From Novosphingobium sp. KCTC 2891 (lineage in GTDB: Bacteria; Pseudomonadota; Alphaproteobacteria; Sphingomonadales; Sphingomonadaceae), in the NCBI RefSeq assembly GCF_025938155.1, contig NZ_JAPCZG010000004.1, forward strand, positions 124,001-188,000: a DNA stretch of 64,000 nucleotides, given 5' to 3'. Of the stretch, positions 18,000 to 26,373 are shown one piece after another. The stretch's first letter is position 1. Each line of letters begins with the position of its first letter. Under the pieces are notes generated by a model. That model saw only the letters and a list, made by a program, of their open reading frames with translations, did no database searches and was not told the DNA's origin. Made by a program: the position numbers and the translations under genes.

Positions 18000-18749
18000 T
18001 CAGCCGGGTCGACGGAACCTGAGTGCGAAACGGTCGGTCTTTCCGCGCACCGACGGGTCGAAAACCCCGATATCGTGGGGATCCTCGCTGCGTCGCAGCA
18101 CGTCGCTGGCCCCGTCGAAGACAAAGCCGGCCCGCTCCAGATCGGCGCGCACCCGCTCCGGATCGATGCGATGAAATTTTTCGACGATATCGCGCGGATC
18201 ACCGGCAGGCCCCACGTGATCGACGATGACCACGCGGCCGCCGGGCCGCACCGCCGCGAACCAGTTGCGCAGCACCGCGTCCACATCGAGCGCGGGATGC
18301 TGGTACTTTTCCGAGACGAAGTAGAGATCGTGATATTCGAGATGCGCGAAAATGCCGTCGAGACTGGCGGGTGCGAGCAGTTGCGCCTGCGCCGGGACCA
18401 CCATCGGCAGGACATTGGGGTGGGCCTTCAGCAGCGGCGCCCACGCATCGGGCTTGTGGAAGGCGGGCATGTTCACCGCATAGACCCGGCCCTTCGGCCC
18501 CACGACATCGGCGATGAGCTCGGAATAGTAGCCGCCGCCCGCGCCCCAATCCGCGATCGTGTCTCCCTTGCGGAAGCCCGCGAAGTCGAGAATCGCGGCG
18601 GGCATCCGGCTCTCGTCAAGCTTGCGGCTGGCTTCGCTGCGCGCCTTGTCGGCCAGCGCTCCGGCATAGTCATCGGGCTTCGCCGAGGCGAGCGAGGGTT
18701 GCCCGGCGGCCAGCACGGCCGCGGCGGCCAGGATGATCGTGCGATTCAT
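18000..18749 (-). CDS. class I SAM-dependent methyltransferase with signal peptide
   Basis: 249 aa from the ATG at 18749 (GGGGAGAA 4 bases upstream). The first about 23 residues form a clear Sec signal ending near SLASAKPDD. A Rossmann-fold methyltransferase follows: motif I is ADWGAGGGYYSELIA, and later motifs include RPGGRVVIVDHVG. It is similar to annotated extracytoplasmic methyltransferases in Sphingomonadaceae. Substrate and the way SAM would reach it outside the cytoplasm are unknown. It is followed 23 bases upstream-side by a lipoprotein gene on the same strand, so the pair may form a unit. Confidence 0.85.
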   Translation of the reverse strand: MNRTIILAAAAVLAAGQPSLASAKPDDYAGALADKARSEASRKLDESRMPAAILDFAGFRKGDTIADWGAGGGYYSELIADVVGPKGRVYAVNMPAFHKPDAWAPLLKAHPNVLPMVVPAQAQLLAPASLDGIFAHLEYHDLYFVSEKYQHPALDVDAVLRNWFAAVRPGGRVVIVDHVGPAGDPRDIVEKFHRIDPERVRADLERAGFVFDGASDVLRRSEDPHDIGVFDPSVRGKTDRFALRFRRPG

Positions 18750-18772
18750 CGTATTCTCCCCATTGTCGCCGC

Positions 18773-19249
18773 TCAGCGCCGGCGCGCGCAGCCGCGTTCG
18801 ATATCCGGCCCGATCGCGCGGGTGGCACGATAGGTGTAGATTTGATCGGACATGCCGTCGCTGCAAGGACCTTTCTCGATCCGCAGCGTCAGCGGCTTTC
18901 CGTCGAGCGTTCCCGAATATTCGACAAACGTCGCCCCGACCTGGCGCGCCACGGTGATGCGGATGCCATCGGGAAACTCCGGCGTGCTGTAGGTGAGCGT
19001 GGCGCCGTCGATATCGGCTCCCCAGAACGGCTCGGTGCCCACGGCACGCAGCCGCTCGGGCATGGCAATCGCCGGGACGGCTGCGGCAGATGGGGAAGCG
19101 GGCGAACCGGGCGCGGCGCGCGCCTGCACTTCGGCGGAGGCGGCGGCATCGGGCGCGGTCGCATCGACCGGCGCGGGCGCAGGCCGCGAACAGCCCGCCA
19201 GCAACAGGAAACTTGCCGCAACAGTGCTGGCATTTCGGAGTGTAATCAC
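18773..19249 (-). CDS. lipoprotein with C-terminal COG3650-like domain
   Basis: 158 aa from the GTG at 19249 (AGGAG about 12 bases upstream; an ATG at 19291 is the alternative). The lipoprotein signal ends in LLLAGC. A 45-residue Ala/Pro linker follows, then a domain with AVGTEPFWGADIDG, ITLTYSTPE-like strands and a C-terminal paired Cys (GPCSDGMSD...RGC). This pattern occurs in small envelope lipoproteins of unknown function (COG3650 type). It is predicted to be outer-membrane or periplasmic. It lies directly upstream of the secreted methyltransferase on the same strand. Confidence 0.75.
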   Translation of the reverse strand: MITLRNASTVAASFLLLAGCSRPAPAPVDATAPDAAASAEVQARAAPGSPASPSAAAVPAIAMPERLRAVGTEPFWGADIDGATLTYSTPEFPDGIRITVARQVGATFVEYSGTLDGKPLTLRIEKGPCSDGMSDQIYTYRATRAIGPDIERGCARRR

Positions 19250-19304
19250 GCTCGTTCGGTTCTCCTGCCCCCGGACTGCGGGGACAGGCATAACCGTGCC
19301 GAGG

Positions 19305-20084
19305 TCAATGCGCCAGCAGCAGCGGCACCAGCGAGCGGTCGAGCAGCGAGCGCGAAACGCCGCCGAGCAGAAGCTCGCGCAGGCGGCTCTTGCCGAACAG
19401 GCCCATCACCACCAGCCCCGCGCCGAGGCGGCGCGCGGTTTCCTCGATGGTGAAAGCGATCGTGCCATTCGGCTCGGCTTCATGCACTTCGGCATGGATA
19501 TCGTGCCGCGAAAGGTAGCTGGCCGCTTCGGACGCAGGGAAATCCTCGGACTTCTCACGCACGGTCAGCAGGTGGACCGCGCTGGCCATACGCAGGAAAG
19601 GAAGCGAGGCGCGCAAGGCGTTGGCGGCTTCGTACCCGCCATCCCATGCGACCAGCACCGGCACGTCGAAGCGCAGCAGCGGCGTGCCGCGCGGCACTGC
19701 CAGCACCGGGCAGCGCACTTCGAGGCCGACTTCCTCCAGCGCGGGATCGTCAAGGCTGGCGACGATCAGGTCGGCGAAGCGCGAGGCCGCGGCGAGGCCT
19801 TCGATGCGGCCCTCGTCGATCACGGTCACGTCGAAAGCGACGTCCTGCCGGCCGAGCCGGGCATTGAGCTCGGCTGCGAGCTTTTCATCCTGGGTGCGCA
19901 CTTCGTTGATCGCGGCGGCGGACAGCGCGGCACCGCCGAACGGTTCCCACAGGGCCATCTGCGCGAACGGGGTGGCGATCTGGAAAGTCACGTGGCCGGA
20001 CTTGGCGCGGGCCAGCGCGAGGGCGGTTTCGACGCGGTCGTCAAGCGTGGCCGCGCTATCGGCCGGACAAAGAATGGAGCGCAT
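19305..20084 (-). CDS. tandem universal stress protein (UspA-type)
   Basis: 259 aa containing two Usp folds. The first begins RSILCPADSAATLDD and the second near VPVLVAWDGGYEA; the protein ends with the Usp signature VVMGLFGKSRLRELLLGGVSRSLL, whose G-x2-G-x9-G-S pattern binds ATP in the ATP-binding subgroup. It is a cytoplasmic stress protein. The ATG at 20084 has one of the strongest ribosome sites of the window (AAGGAGGATC). It is divergent from the HAD hydrolase. Confidence 0.9.
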   Translation of the reverse strand: MRSILCPADSAATLDDRVETALALARAKSGHVTFQIATPFAQMALWEPFGGAALSAAAINEVRTQDEKLAAELNARLGRQDVAFDVTVIDEGRIEGLAAASRFADLIVASLDDPALEEVGLEVRCPVLAVPRGTPLLRFDVPVLVAWDGGYEAANALRASLPFLRMASAVHLLTVREKSEDFPASEAASYLSRHDIHAEVHEAEPNGTIAFTIEETARRLGAGLVVMGLFGKSRLRELLLGGVSRSLLDRSLVPLLLAH

Positions 20085-20185
20085 GGGGATCCTCCTTCTC
20101 TTATAGGAGGCTTTCTTTCGCCCCCTGGGCCGCAGCCTACCATGATCCACGTCAAATCGAAGCGGCGATCCACGATGCTTGCAGA

Positions 20186-20205
20186 CCTTAACCGAGCCGT
20201 TAAGG
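20186..20205. promoter_or_regulatory. TTAA dyad next to a perfect SD-like sequence
   Basis: Arms CCTTAAC and GTTAAGG with a 6-base loop are immediately followed by GAGG, so that TAAGGAGGTT (20201-20210) forms a perfect Shine-Dalgarno match. That match is 28 bases before the HAD ATG, too far for normal use. The TTAA boxes are 8 bases apart, one more than the CtrA consensus. Confidence 0.4.
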
Positions 20206-20237
20206 AGGTTGGCAGACAGGCAAAGGACAAGAACGGC

Positions 20238-20894
20238 ATGGCATTCGACGCGGTGATTTTCGATTTCGGCGGCGTGATCACCTCGTCCCCGTTCGAGGCG
20301 TTCAACCGGCTGGAGGAAAGCCGGGGCCTGCCCCGCGACTTCATCCGCACGATCAACGCCGCCAATCCCGATACCAATGCCTGGGCACTGTTCGAGCGGG
20401 CCGAGATCGACCGCGACACGTTCGACACGCTGTTCGCCGCCGAAGCCGCCGCGCTGGGCCATGTGCTGGAAGGCCGGGCGGTGCTGGACGTGCTGGCGGG
20501 CGCGGTCCGTCCCGCGATGGTCCGCGCGCTCGACACGCTGAAAGGCCAAGGCTTCCGCCTGGGCTGCATCACCAACAACGTCCCCACCGGGCACGGCGCG
20601 GGCATGGCGCGCAGCGGCGACAGCGCGGACGAGATGGAACAGATCTTCGGCCGTTTCGAGCACGTGATCGAAAGCAGCAAGGCCGGTGTGCGCAAGCCCG
20701 ACCCGCGCATCTACCAGATGATGTGCGACCACCTCGGCCTTACGCCGGCGGCCTGCGTCTATCTCGATGACCTTGGCATCAACTGCAAGCCGGCGGCGAT
20801 GCTGGGGATGCACGCGATCAAGGTGACGAGCGGCGAACAGGCGCTGGCCGACCTTTCGGCGGCGGTCGGGCTGGACCTGCTCGCGACGGCCTGA
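20238..20894 (+). CDS. HAD-IA family hydrolase
   Basis: 218 aa. HAD motif I is VIFDFGGVITSS (nucleophile Asp in DFGGV), motif II is GCITNN, motif III is the Lys of SSKAGVRKPDPRIY, and motif IV is VYLDDLGINCKPA. The helical cap lies between motifs I and II. It resembles the epoxide-hydrolase-N-terminal / ACAD10-like subgroup of phosphatases acting on small phosphorylated metabolites; the substrate is unknown. The start at 20238 was chosen for the AGGACA site and because the fold begins there. An upstream in-frame ATG at 20176 would translate the palindrome. It is convergent with the LysR gene. Confidence 0.88.
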   Translation: MAFDAVIFDFGGVITSSPFEAFNRLEESRGLPRDFIRTINAANPDTNAWALFERAEIDRDTFDTLFAAEAAALGHVLEGRAVLDVLAGAVRPAMVRALDTLKGQGFRLGCITNNVPTGHGAGMARSGDSADEMEQIFGRFEHVIESSKAGVRKPDPRIYQMMCDHLGLTPAACVYLDDLGINCKPAAMLGMHAIKVTSGEQALADLSAAVGLDLLATA

Positions 20895-20900
20895 AGCCTT

Positions 20901-20933
20901 CCAGCGCCCGGGGCGTCCTGGCGCCCGGGCTGG
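20901..20933. terminator. GC-rich hairpin between convergent genes
   Basis: CCAG-CG-CCCGGG and CGCCCGGGCTGG form a strong imperfect stem between the HAD stop and the LysR stop. There is no T-run on either side, so it is at best a factor-assisted or bidirectional stop. Confidence 0.4.
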
Positions 20934-20934
20934 A

Positions 20935-21816
20935 TCAGGACGCAATCCGCAGCGCCGAGGCGCGGCGGAACAGTTCGAGAATCAGCGGGTCCTGCTCGCG
21001 CGCGCGGATCGCCGCCTCGAAGCGCAGCTTGCGCTTCGGGCGGGGCAGGACTTCGACCAGCGTGCCCGCCGCCAGTTCGCCCCGCACCATCGGTTCGGGC
21101 AGCACCGCCGCGCCTTCTCCGCCGATGAGGATTTCCACCAGCATCCGCACGTTGTTGCAGGTGCCGATGGCGCGGGGCGCGATGCCGCGCTCGGCCAGCG
21201 TTTCACGCATCACGCCGTGGATCGGTGAATTGGCCGGCAGCGACCATACCGGCAGGGGCCGGGCAAAGCCGCCGGCGCGCGCGGTGGCCGGGCTGGCCGC
21301 CCAGACCAGGCCGACCGATCCGATCGGCGCGGTGACAAGGCCGGGGCTGGCGACGGGGCCGGCCAGGAACACCAGATCGCTGGTGCCCGCCTGCAACTGC
21401 TGAAGCATCCGCGCGGTCAGGTCGATCTCGATCTCCAGCGCCACGCCAGGCAGTTCCTGCTCGACAGCGTGGACGAACCCCGGCAGGCAGGTCGCTGCGG
21501 CAATCTCGCCCGAGCCGACGCGGACGATGCCGGTCGCCCCGGCAAAATCGGAAGCGCGCAGCAACGCGCGCTCGAACCCGGCCCACAGCGGCTCGCAATC
21601 GCGCACCAGTTCGCGGCCCCGGGCGGTCAGCACCATGCCCCGCCCTTCCTTGCGGAACAGCGCCACGCCCAGTCGCTCCTCCATTTCGCGGACGCGCGCC
21701 GAAATGGCGGGCTGGGTGGTGTTGAGCCGCTCCGCCGCGGCGCGGAAAGTACCGAGCCGGGCGATCCACAGCAGGGTTTCGAGGTGATAGAGGGCAAGCC
21801 TTCTCATAGCCAACAT
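20935..21816 (-). CDS. LysR-family transcriptional regulator
   Basis: 293 aa. The N-terminal winged HTH (about residues 5-63) reads LYHLETLLWIARLGTFRAAA ... RLNTTQPAISARV, the standard LysR signature, and the substrate-binding domain follows from about 90. It is divergent from scoAB across 82 bases, where a T-N11-A box is found. By the usual logic of the family it controls the CoA-transferase genes in response to a pathway metabolite. Starts at 21816 and 21807 are both possible and neither has a ribosome site, suggesting low translation. Confidence 0.9.
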   Translation of the reverse strand: MLAMRRLALYHLETLLWIARLGTFRAAAERLNTTQPAISARVREMEERLGVALFRKEGRGMVLTARGRELVRDCEPLWAGFERALLRASDFAGATGIVRVGSGEIAAATCLPGFVHAVEQELPGVALEIEIDLTARMLQQLQAGTSDLVFLAGPVASPGLVTAPIGSVGLVWAASPATARAGGFARPLPVWSLPANSPIHGVMRETLAERGIAPRAIGTCNNVRMLVEILIGGEGAAVLPEPMVRGELAAGTLVEVLPRPKRKLRFEAAIRAREQDPLILELFRRASALRIAS

Positions 21817-21817
21817 C

Positions 21818-21831
21818 TATCAGATCAGATA
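21818..21831. promoter_or_regulatory. near-perfect dyad at the lysR start
   Basis: TATCAGATCAGATA has 12 of 14 symmetric positions. It sits 2 bases upstream of the LysR ATG at 21816 and is therefore well placed for autorepression, or may be a second half of the regulator's binding region. Confidence 0.45.
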
Positions 21832-21838
21832 AAAAAGT

Positions 21839-21853
21839 ATCGCTATTTGCGAT
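21839..21853. promoter_or_regulatory. LysR-type T-N11-A operator
   Basis: ATCGC-TATTT-GCGAT is a perfect 5-bp-arm dyad that fits the LysR T-N11-A rule. It is located in the lysR-scoA intergenic region, 45 bases before the scoA ATG. It is the best candidate for the recognition site of the divergent regulator. Confidence 0.6.
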
Positions 21854-21898
21854 TGATCCGGCGCGCTACCATGCGGCCATTCCACAAGGGAGAGAGAC

Positions 21899-22609
21899 AT
21901 GGCTTCGAAGGTCTATCCCGACGCCGCCGCCGCGCTGGACGGGTTGCTGCGCGACGGGCTGCTGATCGCCTGCGGAGGCTTCGGTCTGTGCGGCATTCCG
22001 GAGCGCCTGCTCGACGCGGTGCGCGATGCGGGGGTGAAGGACCTGACCTTTGCCAGCAACAATGCCGGGATCGACAACGAAGGCATCGGCAAGCTGCTGC
22101 GCACGCGGCAGGTGAAGAAGATGATCTCGTCCTATGTGGGCGAGAACAAGGAATTCGAGCGCCAGTACCTTTCGGGCGAGCTTGAGGTGGAATTCTGCCC
22201 GCAAGGCACGCTGGCCGAACGGATGCGCGCGGGCGGCGCGGGCATCCCCGGCTTCTACACCAGGACCGGCGTTGGCACGCTGGTGGCCGAGGGCAAGGAA
22301 GTGAAGGAATTCGGCGGCGAGGACTATATCCTCGAACGCGGCATCTTCGCCGACCTTGCACTGGTGAAGGCGTGGAAGGCGGACGAGACGGGCAACGTGG
22401 TGTTCCGCAAGACGGCGCGCAACTTCAACGTGCCCGCGGCCACCTGCGGCAAGGTCTGCGTGGTCGAGGTGGAGGAAATCGTGCCCACGGGCAGCCTCGA
22501 TCCCGATGCGATCCACCTGCCCGGCGTCTATGTCCAGCGGCTGGTCGTGGGCGCGCCCTATGACAAGAAGATCGAGTTCCGCACCGTGCGCGAAAGGGAG
22601 ACGGCCTGA
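21899..22609 (+). CDS. scoA: 3-oxoacid CoA-transferase subunit A
   Basis: 236 aa, CoA-transferase family I alpha subunit. Key features are [13 protein letters not shown] near residue 28 (the CoA-binding glycine loop) and the conserved [14 protein letters not shown] and FYTRTGVGT segments. With subunit B it transfers CoA from succinyl-CoA to acetoacetate or a related 3-oxoacid, linking ketone-body or aromatic catabolism to the TCA cycle. AAGGGAGAGAG precedes the ATG. TGA/ATG overlap with scoB (TGATG) means coupled translation. Confidence 0.93.
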   Translation: MASKVYPDAAAALDGLLRDGLLIACGGFGLCGIPERLLDAVRDAGVKDLTFASNNAGIDNEGIGKLLRTRQVKKMISSYVGENKEFERQYLSGELEVEFCPQGTLAERMRAGGAGIPGFYTRTGVGTLVAEGKEVKEFGGEDYILERGIFADLALVKAWKADETGNVVFRKTARNFNVPAATCGKVCVVEVEEIVPTGSLDPDAIHLPGVYVQRLVVGAPYDKKIEFRTVRERETA

Positions 22610-23244
22610 TGAGCTGGTCACGCGATGAAATGGCCGCCCGCGCCGCGCGCGAATTGCAGGACGGGTTCTACGTCAACCTGGGCATCGGCATCCCGACGCT
22701 GGTGGCGAACCATATTCCGGCGGGGATGACGGTCACGCTCCAGTCGGAAAACGGGATGCTGGGCATCGGCCCCTTCCCCTATGCCGGAGACGAAGATCCC
22801 GACCTGATCAACGCCGGCAAGCAGACGATCAGCGAACTGCCGCAATCGGCCTATTTCGACAGTGCGCAGAGCTTCGCCATGATCCGCGGCGGGCACATCG
22901 ACCTGACCGTGCTGGGCGCGATGGAAGTGGCCGAGAACGGCGACATCGCCAACTGGATGGTGCCGGGCAAGATGATCAAGGGCATGGGCGGCGCAATGGA
23001 TCTCGTCGCCGGCGTGAAGAAGATCATCGTGGTGATGGAGCACGTGGCCAAGGACGGCAGCTCCAAGTTCATTCCCGCCTGCACCCTGCCGCTGACGGGG
23101 CGCAACGTGGTGGACATGATCGTGACCGACCTCGCCGTGTTCCAGCGCCCGGATCATTCCTCGCCCTTCCGCCTGATCGAGCTTGCGCCCGGCGTCACGG
23201 CAGAGGAAGTGAAAGCGAAGACCACCGCGCACTACATCGGATAG
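22609..23244 (+). CDS. scoB: 3-oxoacid CoA-transferase subunit B
   Basis: 211 aa. It contains the catalytic glutamate in the SENG motif ([10 protein letters not shown], about residue 46), which forms the gamma-glutamyl-CoA thioester intermediate. Other family landmarks are [15 protein letters not shown] and [14 protein letters not shown]. It forms the active heterodimer or heterotetramer with ScoA. It overlaps scoA by one base and is followed 28 bases later by a GST gene in the same direction. Confidence 0.94.
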   Translation: MSWSRDEMAARAARELQDGFYVNLGIGIPTLVANHIPAGMTVTLQSENGMLGIGPFPYAGDEDPDLINAGKQTISELPQSAYFDSAQSFAMIRGGHIDLTVLGAMEVAENGDIANWMVPGKMIKGMGGAMDLVAGVKKIIVVMEHVAKDGSSKFIPACTLPLTGRNVVDMIVTDLAVFQRPDHSSPFRLIELAPGVTAEEVKAKTTAHYIG

Positions 23245-23272
23245 CGCGCGCATTGGCGCCAAGGGGAACGGC

Positions 23273-23956
23273 ATGACCACCACGCTCATCACCGCCAACC
23301 GGAACTATTCCAGCTGGTCGCTGCGGCCGTGGGTGCTGATGAAGGCGCTGGGCATCGCATTCATCGACCGGATCGAGCCGTTCACCAAGCCATCAAACTA
23401 CGATGAGTTCCGCGCCTTTTCCCCCACGGGGCAGGTGCCGGTGCTGATCGACGGCGAGATGCGGGTGTGGGATTCGCTGGGCATCACGCTCTACCTGGCC
23501 GACCGGCACCAGGGTGTGTGGCCGGCGGATCCGGCCGCGCGCGCATGGGCGCAGGCGGTGGTGGCGGAAATGCACGGCGGATTTTCCGCCTTGCGCAACG
23601 ACTGCACGATGAACGTGGGCGTGCGGGTGGAGCCGAAGCCGATGCGCCCCGCGCTGGCCCGCGACGTGGCGCGCATCCGCGAGATTTTCGAGGAAGGGCT
23701 GGACCGCTTCGGCGGACCGTTCCTCGCCGGCCCCGCGTTCAGCGCGGCGGACGCGTTCTATGCCCCGGTCGCGTATCGCGTGCGGACCTACGGCCTCGAC
23801 GTGGGCCGCGGACAGGCGTGGGTGGACCATGTCCTTGCCATCCCGGCGATGCGGCAGTGGGAAGAAGAGGCGCTCGCCGAAGAGTGGCGCGAGGAAAGCC
23901 ACGAGGCCGAACTGGCCGAGGCCGGACGGATCACCGCAGACTATCGCAAGGGCTGA
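23273..23956 (+). CDS. glutathione S-transferase family protein
   Basis: 227 aa. The N-terminal GST domain starts TLITANRNYSSWSLRPW, sharing the NYSSWSLR signature with the GST at 9781-10449. The C-terminal helical domain contains FLAGPAFSAADAFYAPV, a typical GST_C helix. It probably belongs to the same transcription unit as scoAB. The substrate is unknown; GSTs next to acyl-CoA catabolism genes sometimes act as isomerases (for example on maleylacetoacetate), but the motif here does not prove that. Confidence 0.9.
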   Translation: MTTTLITANRNYSSWSLRPWVLMKALGIAFIDRIEPFTKPSNYDEFRAFSPTGQVPVLIDGEMRVWDSLGITLYLADRHQGVWPADPAARAWAQAVVAEMHGGFSALRNDCTMNVGVRVEPKPMRPALARDVARIREIFEEGLDRFGGPFLAGPAFSAADAFYAPVAYRVRTYGLDVGRGQAWVDHVLAIPAMRQWEEEALAEEWREESHEAELAEAGRITADYRKG

Positions 23957-24077
23957 TCCGCCGCACCTTTAATTATCCGCTTAGTCAAAACCGGCTGGAA
24001 TTGCAGCACTGGTTGTGGAACATCCTCGGTCAAAAGCGCGGTCGCGAAGAACCCGCGTACAAGAGAGGATGGCTTTC

Positions 24078-25214
24078 ATGAACAATGCCGTGTGCCGCAT
24101 GGTCGGCTGCGAATTCCCGCTTTTCGCGTTCAGCCATTGCCGCGACGTGGTGGTGGCGGTGAGCAAGGCCGGCGGCTTCGGCGTGCTGGGTGCCGCCGCC
24201 TTTTCTCCGGAGGAGTTCGAGCGCGAACTGGCGTGGATCGACGCGCACATCGACGGCGCGCCTTACGGCGTGGACGTGCTGGTGCCCGAGACCATCGACC
24301 CGCGCGTGACAGCGCTTTCCACCAATGCCGCACGCGCCAAGGCGATCTCGCCCGAACATCGCGCTTTCGCGACTGGCGTGCTGGAAAGCCACGGCGTGGC
24401 AGCCGTCTCCGATGACATGGCCCTGCCAGAAGGCGTGGGCATCACTCCCGAAGTGGGCGTCGCGTTGATGGAAGTGGCGTTCCGCCATCCCATCAAGATG
24501 ATCGCCAACGCGCTGGGCATCGCCCCGCCCCGGATGATCGAGGAGGCACACAAGCGCGGCATCCCCGTGGGCGCGCTGGTGGGCGCCAAGGAACACGCGC
24601 TGCGCCAGGCGGCGGCCGGAGTAGACATCATCGTGGCGCAGGGCGGCGAGGCCGGCGGGCATTGCGGCGAAGTGGCGACGATCGTGCTGGTGCCCGAAGT
24701 GGTCCGCGCGCTGAAGCAGGCGGGATACGAGACGCCCGTGCTCGCGGCCGGCGGGATCATGACCGGATCGCAGATGGCGGGCATGATGGCGATGGGCGCG
24801 CAGGGCGCGTGGTGCGGCTCGGTGTGGCTGGCCACGACCGAGGCCGAGACGAGCGAGACGTTCCGCGACAAGATGGTCGCCGCCCGCTCGCGCGATACCG
24901 TGCGCTCCAAGAGCCGGACCGGCAAGCCGGCGCGCCAGCTCAAATCGGCATGGCACGAAGCCTGGGACGGGCCGGGCAGCCCCGGTGCGCTGCCGATGCC
25001 GCTGATGGGCCTCGTCTCCGAACCCTCGTTCCGCCAGATCGAGAAAGCCGCCGCGACCGGCAATGCCGGTGCGAAGGAACTGGTCAGCTACTTCGTGGGG
25101 CAAGGCGTGGGGCTGGTCGAGCAGGTCCGATCGGCCCGCGCCGTGGTGCAGGACTTCCGCGAGGAGTTCGCCGAAGCGGCCGGTGGGCTGCTGGCGATGA
25201 TCGGCGACGAATGA
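24078..25214 (+). CDS. nitronate monooxygenase / 2-nitropropane dioxygenase-like FMN enzyme
   Basis: 378 aa TIM-barrel flavoprotein. FMN-phosphate-binding signatures are AQGGEAGGHCG and LAAGGIMTGSQMAGMMAMGAQG. Nitronate monooxygenases oxidise alkyl nitronates (such as propionate-3-nitronate) with O2. Some members of the family instead act as NADH:quinone reductases. The start at 24078 was preferred over 24069 because AGAGAGG stands 9 bases before it. It is in the same direction as scoAB-GST but after a 121-base gap. Confidence 0.87.
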   Translation: MNNAVCRMVGCEFPLFAFSHCRDVVVAVSKAGGFGVLGAAAFSPEEFERELAWIDAHIDGAPYGVDVLVPETIDPRVTALSTNAARAKAISPEHRAFATGVLESHGVAAVSDDMALPEGVGITPEVGVALMEVAFRHPIKMIANALGIAPPRMIEEAHKRGIPVGALVGAKEHALRQAAAGVDIIVAQGGEAGGHCGEVATIVLVPEVVRALKQAGYETPVLAAGGIMTGSQMAGMMAMGAQGAWCGSVWLATTEAETSETFRDKMVAARSRDTVRSKSRTGKPARQLKSAWHEAWDGPGSPGALPMPLMGLVSEPSFRQIEKAAATGNAGAKELVSYFVGQGVGLVEQVRSARAVVQDFREEFAEAAGGLLAMIGDE

Positions 25215-25226
25215 CGCCGGCGGGGA

Positions 25227-25652
25227 TCAGCCTTCCGGCTGGTCCCCGGCATCGCGCGCATTGAGCTTGGCCCAGAGGCCCTCGGTGCCCGCCTCTACCG
25301 CCTTGTTCACGTATTGCGAGGCGACCAGCCAGCCCTTGAACGGGCGCAGCGTGGCAAGGCAGCCGACGCCCAGGATCGGCACCGAAGTGAGCATGTGGAC
25401 CCACCACGGCGGATCGTAGGCAACCTGCACCCACACCGCGACGAACGTGAGCGGGAACGCGGTGATGCACAGCGCGAAGAAGGCAGGACCGTCGTCGGCA
25501 TTGGCGAAGCTGTAGTCCAGCCCGCAGCTTTCGCACTTGTCCGCCAGCTTGAGCCAGCCGTCGAACATCTTGCCCTTGCCGCAGCGCGGACAGCGTCCCT
25601 TCCATCCGGATTCGACGATCCAGCGGAACTTTTCGTTGGTGAACAGACCCAT
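25227..25652 (-). CDS. DUF983 family membrane protein
   Basis: 141 aa. The N-terminal soluble part has two CxxC knuckles (CPRCGKGKMF and CESCGLDY) likely to bind zinc, followed by two membrane helices (about residues 57-80 and 86-106). DUF983 proteins are widespread in alphaproteobacteria, sometimes next to cytochrome oxidase genes, and have no settled function. It is convergent with the nitronate monooxygenase and divergent from the peroxidase. Confidence 0.9.
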   Translation of the reverse strand: MGLFTNEKFRWIVESGWKGRCPRCGKGKMFDGWLKLADKCESCGLDYSFANADDGPAFFALCITAFPLTFVAVWVQVAYDPPWWVHMLTSVPILGVGCLATLRPFKGWLVASQYVNKAVEAGTEGLWAKLNARDAGDQPEG

Positions 25653-25811
25653 CCGACGCTTCCTTGGTTACGCCGGCGAGATAGGACGCCCCCTTGCACA
25701 GGGCAAGGACGCATTCCCCGGAACCGCATGAACCGCAGACCATTGTCGAAGGCCCGAACGGCGCGCATATTCGGCGCCCGAAAGAAGAGCCTGACACAAG
25801 AGGACGCCGAC

Positions 25812-26366
25812 ATGACCCAGCCGCTGCCCGACATCGCCCTGACCCGCAACGACGGTTCGCCCGACAGCCTTGGCGCGCATCGCGGCAAAGTGCTGCTGGT
25901 GGTCAACACCGCGTCGCAATGCGGACTGACCCCCCAATATGCGGGCCTTCAGGCGCTTCAGGAAACCTACGGCACGCAAGGGCTGGAAGTGCTGGGCTTT
26001 CCCGCCAACGACTTTGGCGCGCAGGAGCCGGGCAGCGACGACGAGATCCGCACCTTCTGCGAAACCGGCTTCAACGTGAGCTTCCCGCTGTTCGCCAAGG
26101 CGAGCGTGGTGGGCGAAGGCAAGCAGCCGCTCTATGCAGCGCTGACCGCCGCCGTGCCGGAAAAGCGCGGCGATCCCGAAGCCTTCCGCGAACGCCTGCG
26201 CGGCTATGGCATGACGCCCAACCCGGACCCGGAAGTGCTGTGGAACTTCGAGAAGTTCCTGATCGCGCGAGACGGATCCGTGGCCGCGCGCTTCGCCCCG
26301 ACCGTGGCGCCCGACGATGCGGACCTTGTCACCGCGATCGAGACCGAACTGGGGAGGACGGCCTGA
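25812..26366 (+). CDS. glutathione peroxidase
   Basis: 184 aa. The catalytic tetrad elements are visible: Cys in VVNTASQCGLTPQY (about residue 37), Gln in the GFPANDFGAQEPGSD segment, and Trp/Asn in LWNFEKFL. It is a Cys-type (not Sec) enzyme of the monomeric bacterial class, reducing peroxides at the expense of glutathione or thioredoxin in the cytoplasm. It is followed after 7 bases by a ferritin-like gene, probably in one unit with an oxidative-stress theme. Confidence 0.94.
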   Translation: MTQPLPDIALTRNDGSPDSLGAHRGKVLLVVNTASQCGLTPQYAGLQALQETYGTQGLEVLGFPANDFGAQEPGSDDEIRTFCETGFNVSFPLFAKASVVGEGKQPLYAALTAAVPEKRGDPEAFRERLRGYGMTPNPDPEVLWNFEKFLIARDGSVAARFAPTVAPDDADLVTAIETELGRTA

Positions 26367-26373
26367 GGACATC

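Noticed and set aside
20188..20203. CtrA-binding site at the HAD gene
   Set aside because: The TTAA boxes are 8 bases apart whereas the CtrA consensus needs 7; kept only as a generic dyad.
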